Assembly (NCBI RefSeq): GCF_965363235.1
Contig: NC_134845.1
Coordinates: 64,137,261-64,201,260 of the forward strand
Reading direction: 5' to 3'
DNA: 64,000 nucleotides
Source of the DNA: Mytilus galloprovincialis
Lineage: Eukaryota; Mollusca; Bivalvia; Mytilida; Mytilidae
Positions within the stretch are counted from its first letter, which is position 1; each line of letters starts with the position of its first letter. The translations under genes were made by a program, and so were the position numbers. The notes under the pieces were generated by a model. It was not told the DNA's origin. It made no database searches and was given only the letters and a program-made list of their open reading frames with translations. Below are positions 58,801 through 64,000 of the stretch, piece after piece.

Positions 58801-61245
58801 ATAAGAAATAAGTACATGAATAGTTGAATTTGTTTAGTGGTTTCATTTTAAATCAACAGGGAAGATAGCAAATTTGATGCAAATTGTGGACACGTTTTTG
58901 ACATATTTTATCAAGTGCAGACATAGAAATTTCATTGTGGTCATTTACTGTATGTCTGTGCATCTATTTCACTTGACCAATTACAAAAAATAAAATTTCA
59001 AAATGGTCCACTACCCTAATGTGACATGTGTTAAACACACCACAAAGAATTGTTTTATTTAATAAAATAGTATTGAATTTAACAATGAGTGAATGTTGAG
59101 AAAATCGGCACAAGTGAAAAAGGACATGGAGGTTTTTATTCTCATTTTGTTCTCATTGCCCTAGACTCAGGTCAATTATTTATGAATGTCTTCTTTGATG
59201 AATAAAAATTTGATTATAAGTGCCTAATTCACCAGAAATTGACTACAGTAACTTCATTAGAAGTAAATTAAATGTCTATTACGATTGGTCAGGGGATTGA
59301 AATGTTGTTTTCACCTCACCCCAGGGTGTCTAAATACAACATAAAAAGATTGTAGTAGTCACCTCAATAGCTTTCAAACCTGTGAAATCTATTGTTCCCT
59401 AAACACTTAAGATTATAATCAAAAAATTTTAATGGAATTTCCTGCAGATATAGGTGGTTAACTTAAAAGGTAAAAAGTTTTAAGAAACGAAATAAGATAC
59501 AAATCTTGTTCTCATACCCCTTCTGACAAAAGTAACAGTTCTTCTAGGGGAGATAATCTTGTTCGACCACCTTTAATATATCAAGATAAAATCTTATCTT
59601 CTAAGATGAAAGAATAGAGCAGTACATTAAACAAATCAATTATTTTTTTAATTATAAGATTAGTTCAAGTGAAAAATGAGAAATCTAAACATTTCAGGTT
59701 TAAAATGAAATTAATTATATAATTTGTAAAATTTATAAAACCATTATTGATAGAGCCTTCTGTTGTTTCGCACCATTTGAGATATTGATCAAAATTATCA
59801 CACTTTGCTTTAATGTTCCCTATTTGGAAACTATTAAAGTAAATGAAGACATTATTATTATTGTGCAGATGTGTTAAAATTGTCACTTTCTTCTCTGGTG
59901 AATGCAGGTATGATTTTTTATCTCTAAAAATTTAAGTATATATATCAAAATGATATTTGTTCATAAAACGAGCTGACCTTTTAACAATTTTAATTAAGTT
60001 TTAAAAACAAGTTTGTAATTCATTGTATAGGCTAATTGTAATTTATATAAATGGTTCAGACAAATTAATTACTAACCAAAGGAATAAATTATCACTTAAA
60101 AGTTTTAGATGAACAATTAATATAGATGATGGTCTAAATGAAGGTATATATATAAAAGAGAATAACAGGCAAAAAAATAAATAGAGATCTAAAAAGATGG
60201 GCCAAAAAATCTATATAGAAAGATGTGCAAGAGAATAAGGAGACGATAATAATGGACAAAAAAAAAGGTTTGTGAAAGATTTGCAAAAAATCAATAAAAA
60301 TAACCAAATTCTAAAAAAATAAAAAAAAAAAATAGAATAATGGGTAAATAAAACTCATAAAAATCTTCTTAGATACTTAAAATGTTCTATTGAAATATAT
60401 ATATATTATATATACAAATCTACTCTAACATCGTTAGGTTGATTTTCGAGGCACTTTATATATATATATATATATAAGTTATAAAAAATTTGTTTTAAGG
60501 CTGAGTTTACTAAGAGAAACCATTATGGCATAGGACGAAAAATTTGTGTTCAAAGTTCTTTCAATTTTTGGCCGTATAAAGTTCCATACATTCTTACAGC
60601 TTTATAAATTTAAAGTTAGAAAAATCACAGCTAATCTGTTGATGGTCAGCGTGAACTCGACATTCTCATCCTTTGATTTTTTTTATGGGCTTTGCTATAA
60701 TAGTTACTGTTAAATATAATACAAAATTTTACAACCTAAATTGCCTTTTATAGAAGAAAAGGAGAAAGTTTTCTATTATAAAAAGATCCTAAAAATAACA
60801 TTTTATGTCCATTTTGTTCCGGTCCTGTATTGTAACTGTAACAGATGCTAATGTGCGTCCTGGCGCTTGACCATTGGTCAGAACAATACCTGATCATTCT
60901 GTATTCAACACTTGGGGTATTTCAAATGGATTTTGTAATCGCTATGATTGGATTACCTGAAATCTCTTAATGGAGGTTTGGAAACTTGGAAAATCATTCA
61001 ATGGATAAACAAAAGTGTATTGAAGGCATAATTACAGTAAGATTGGGTGATAATTGGTTAATGGGTGTTTTATAAGGTATTAGTACATCTTTATCCTTAA
61101 CTAATAAAAAACATTTGTTTCCCCCCTGTTTTTAACAGAATAAACTGTCAGTTATATTTAGCATGTAATCTTTTTTTGTAAAGAACTTTTCATATGCATT
61201 TAGTTGATCATTAAATATAAGTTTCCTGCTTTGGTAATATCTGAC
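55840..61245. other. Long A+T-rich stretch without supportable gene
   Basis: About 5.4 kb with a poly-G run (about 56919-56932) and TA runs (60396-60415 and 60458-60475). No open frame with protein features, no splice-linked exons and no repeat borders that I can defend. Confidence 0.4.
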
Positions 61246-61249
61246 TTTA

Positions 61250-61372
61250 TATGGATTTTCTTGCTGTTTTGAAGACCCATTGGTGGCCTTCTGCTGTTTT
61301 CTGCTCTTTGGTCGGGTTAATTGTCTCTTTGACACATTCCCCATTTCTATTCTCAATTTTAATTTTTAACAT
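61250..61372 (+). repeat. Short interspersed repeat (TCTCTTTGACACATTCC type), copy 2
   Basis: GACCCATTGGTGGCCTTCTG, TGGTCGGGTTAATTGTCTCT and TTGACACATTCCCCATTTCT match 49000-49110 and, in reverse, 62065-62165. Confidence 0.55.
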
Positions 61373-61865
61373 ATTCCAATGGATGTCCTTTGGCAGAACA
61401 AATATAAGCAATATATATATATATTCTAACATATTCCAATGCGTAGTTTTAACCTGCTGAAATAATTAGTTGTTGTCTTTTTGTATTTAATTTATGCAAA
61501 TTTTATTTATACTTAATTAAATTACGGTGACAGTCTGCATAAAATTATATTTTTATTCATAGAAAAATGATTGTACATCACATCAAAGTATCACGCATCT
61601 GTCAGCAAACTTCTACCTCTCTGCGGCACGCAATACGTAAAAAAACAACTTTTTTATTAATTAGTATGTAAATGATGACAAGGCTTCATGAAAAATTACT
61701 CTTTAAAAATCGTCAAGCTGATGTAGAATGACCATTAATCTCGTCGTAAAAAACATGACATGTATTTTAATATCACTCCTAACATGGTGTCACATGGTTG
61801 AAGTGTGTCCTGTTGATGATGTTTAGCGAGATCAAAATACAATATGTTATGCATCTGGAGTTGTG

Positions 61866-61928
61866 GACATCTTGTTTTAGGTGGTTTGACACTAGATCTT
61901 GGACATCTTGTTTTAAGGGGGTTTGACA
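61866..61928. repeat. Direct repeat of about 30 bp
   Basis: TGGACATCTTGTTTTAGGTG plus GTTTGACAC is followed at once by TGGACATCTTGTTTTAAGGG plus GGTTTGACAC. Two copies only. Confidence 0.6.
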
Positions 61929-62064
61929 CATGATTTTGTTGTAATTATTGCACATTTATGTAAATTGTCAAATGTTGACATGGGAGATGATGATATTGGC
62001 AGGGTAGATTCAAAATGTCAGATTTTAGCCTTGACCATGGCCTATTTATTACATTTTTGATAGA

Positions 62065-62165
62065 ATAAAATTGAGAATGGAAATGGGGAATGTGTCAAAG
62101 AGACAACAACCCGACCAAATAAAAAACAACAGCAGAGGGTCACCAACAGGTCTTCAATGTAGCGA
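62065..62165 (-). repeat. Short interspersed repeat (TCTCTTTGACACATTCC type), copy 3
   Basis: It is the reverse complement of 61250-61372: AAATTGAGAATGGAAATGGG, GAATGTGTCAAAGAGACAAC, AACCCGACCAAATAAAAAAC. It lies about 0.7 kb from copy 2 in the opposite orientation. Confidence 0.55.
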
Positions 62166-63106
62166 GAAATTCCCGCATTAGTGAAAGGCATATCTTGTAG
62201 TCTGTGATTTATCATTTGAAAAGACAAGTTTTGACTTTAAATTTAGGACCAAATAGTCCCTAATACATCAGATAATAATACAGAAGAACATCTTGCTCAG
62301 TTCTTATTAAACTTTTAAAGTACTTTTTTCTAATTAATATTAAAATTCGTTATGTATAGGAAGCTTCAAATCATCGAATACCAACTAAATTATTAAAAAA
62401 AAACATTTTAGGACAACACTGTATAAAAAACATTCAAGTGGCCAGTATATAATGTATATAAACAAAAACAAAAAGATAAATTATTTTTTTAAGATGACAG
62501 ATTATAAGCTAAGGTTGACTTGTGACAGAGTACAAGAGACATAAAACATCCTGTGTTCATCCACTGTTCCGACTGTGATCGTAGTACCTTGTCGGCCAAA
62601 AATATATTTTGTCATGTTTATAGTTTTATGGAGAAACCTTTGTTGCTATCTTAGGTGATACAGATGATATATCATTGTTGTTATTCAGTCTTGTTGTGGC
62701 TCTCCTACAGAGTTTGAGGTTTTCTGAAATAAATGTCCTTATTTCACATCACTAATGACAGTTGAGAAATAGAGAAAAATTCTGGACCTAATACCTGTGT
62801 CTGTGATTGAATTAAGGAATTTTGGTAGAATCTCGAGGGTAGAATACTTTCTTCTAGAATGGACACCTGAATTTAATTGAAAACTTGAAAACTTTAAAAT
62901 ACCCCTTCACCATCAAGTTAACAAATTGAGATGCGAAAAAGAAGATATGATGTGAAATATGCTTGCTATGTAGTCAGCTTGGCCGTGATCCGAGCAGTTT
63001 AATAACAAAATTAATAATCTACACAAAACTGGACCAATTGACATTATAAAGCAAACAACTATTGATCAATCATTATAAGACCAGAGCTCTTCTCAATGAG
63101 GAGGGG

Positions 63107-63833
63107 TCCTGATCCGGAAATCCCGGGCTTCAAAACACGAAATCCTGAGGTCCTGGATTTAAATAAAGGAGTAGGTTCAGTAAGACTCCTTTTTGGCCCC
63201 AAAATATAGCAGTTTTAGAAAATTGTGAATATGTAATCGTTAAAACATTAATTGAAAAGTAGAATGCTTCTGCTACACAAATATGGGCTGTTTTTGACTA
63301 TACAATGCACATATATCGAGTACTAGCATCAATAAGTCATGCTGAATTACTGAAATCTTCACATTTGTTGCATTTTAGCAAAATTTTAGACGGTTTCCGT
63401 CTTAAATGAAAGTGGCCGCATTCGTGTTCATCCATAATATTGAAGTGTAAGTTGTAATTGATGATAATACATACTATATATAAAGGTTGAGGATGAACAC
63501 GGATGCGGCCACTTTCATTTTTGACAAAATACATCTAAAAAGTGACGATTTTTGGCAAATTTGATAGATTTTTTTATATTTAAGCTTGAATCAGAGCGTT
63601 TTTATGACTTAATAAGTACGAATCGTGCACATAAACTAATTGATTCAATTGAAATAGACCCTTAAATGTTTAAAAAATGTCTAAAATCTGTCGTTATATT
63701 AACTTAAAAATTGAGGCCGAAATCAGCCCTTATCTGACCGGACCTACTCCTTTAAATCCCAACATCCTGAAAAGGAACTCCTGGATCCAGAAATCCCGAG
63801 TTTAAAAACACCCAATCCTGGAGTCCTGATAAA
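63107..63833. repeat. Pair of about 45-bp direct repeats split by a palindromic element
   Basis: CCTGATCCGGAAATCCCGGG with the following AATCCTGAGGTCCTGG (63108-63157), and CCTGGATCCAGAAATCCCGA with AATCCTGGAGTCCTG (63781-63829), are diverged copies of one unit. The palindromic element at 63165-63753 lies between them. Confidence 0.55.
63165..63753. mobile_element. 589-bp palindromic AAAGGAGTAGGT element, uninterrupted copy
   Basis: The inverted ends are AAAGGAGTAGGTTCAGTAAG and, on the other strand, AAAGGAGTAGGTCCGGTCAG. A central hairpin carries GAAAGTGGCCGCATTCGTGT and its inverse (about 63408-63520). AAAT borders both sides and may be a 4-bp target duplication. The reverse-orientated relative in intron 1 of gene D is split by a retroelement. 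Non-coding. Confidence 0.7.
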
Positions 63834-64000
63834 GGTCCTATCCCCCCCTTCAATTGAACGTTTATTTGAAATTTGTATCCACAATTGTTGTCTCACTGGA
63901 AATCTGTGTTTATGAAAAACACTGTCACTGAAGTCTTGTTATAATACATAAGCCATAAACTGCGTTACAGTAACTTTCCAATATATTAGGAGCCCTCCAT

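Noticed and set aside
60396-60475. TA runs as an origin or cruciform element
   Set aside because: Simple dinucleotide repeats are common in A+T-rich bivalve DNA; no other supporting signal.

Overview
The window looks like nuclear DNA of a marine bivalve, most likely a mussel (Mytilus or a close relative). It is strongly A+T-rich, its genes are split by GT-AG introns, and it is packed with dispersed repeats typical of mussel genomes. The recognisable genes encode short secreted proteins whose C-terminal domain resembles the sponge/bivalve 'short-chain collagen C4-like' family. I see no rRNA, tRNA, CRISPR array or bacterial-style operon.

Left part (about 1-36.4 kb): a tandem array of at least five paralogous genes, all on the minus strand. 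Each has the same three-exon plan. Exon 1 encodes a signal peptide plus a Gln-rich heptad coiled coil. Exon 2 is a 72-nt exon with the motif YIRWGRKQC. Exon 3 is 461 nt and encodes a Cys-rich domain ending in LTCVVCSK. From left to right they are gene A (only exon 1 in the window, 260-665), gene B (4628-7931), gene C (13705-17998, with a one-base deficit in exon 2), a relic copy reduced to a 3' tail joined to an upstream flank (about 20330-20740), gene D (24476-29193) and gene E (34263-36297). A short upstream block containing TGATAAG lies about 50 bp before the start codon of every copy. The products are predicted to be secreted, N-glycosylated, disulfide-rich and probably oligomeric through the coiled coil. 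None contains a Gly-X-Y collagen stretch.

The introns and spacers of this array are full of mobile-element debris. There are fossil pieces of reverse-transcriptase retroelements (possibly Penelope-like) with several recurring 3' tails, a 689-bp tandem duplication, and inverted copies of a roughly 590-bp hairpin repeat. A retroelement is nested inside another palindromic element in intron 1 of gene D, and a 285-bp foldback element rich in CACGTG is inserted at a TA.

Right part (about 36.4-64 kb): I find no supportable protein-coding exon. It carries a cluster of terminal-inverted-repeat elements. These include a 918-bp foldback with a perfect 9-bp target duplication, a 41-bp miniature relative of it, a polypyrimidine element bounded by ATTAAT, a roughly 929-bp TIR element at 53.1-54.0 kb and a 589-bp palindromic element at 63.2-63.75 kb. 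There are also minisatellites and common bivalve interspersed repeats. The rest is unannotated A+T-rich sequence that could be intergenic or a long intron.
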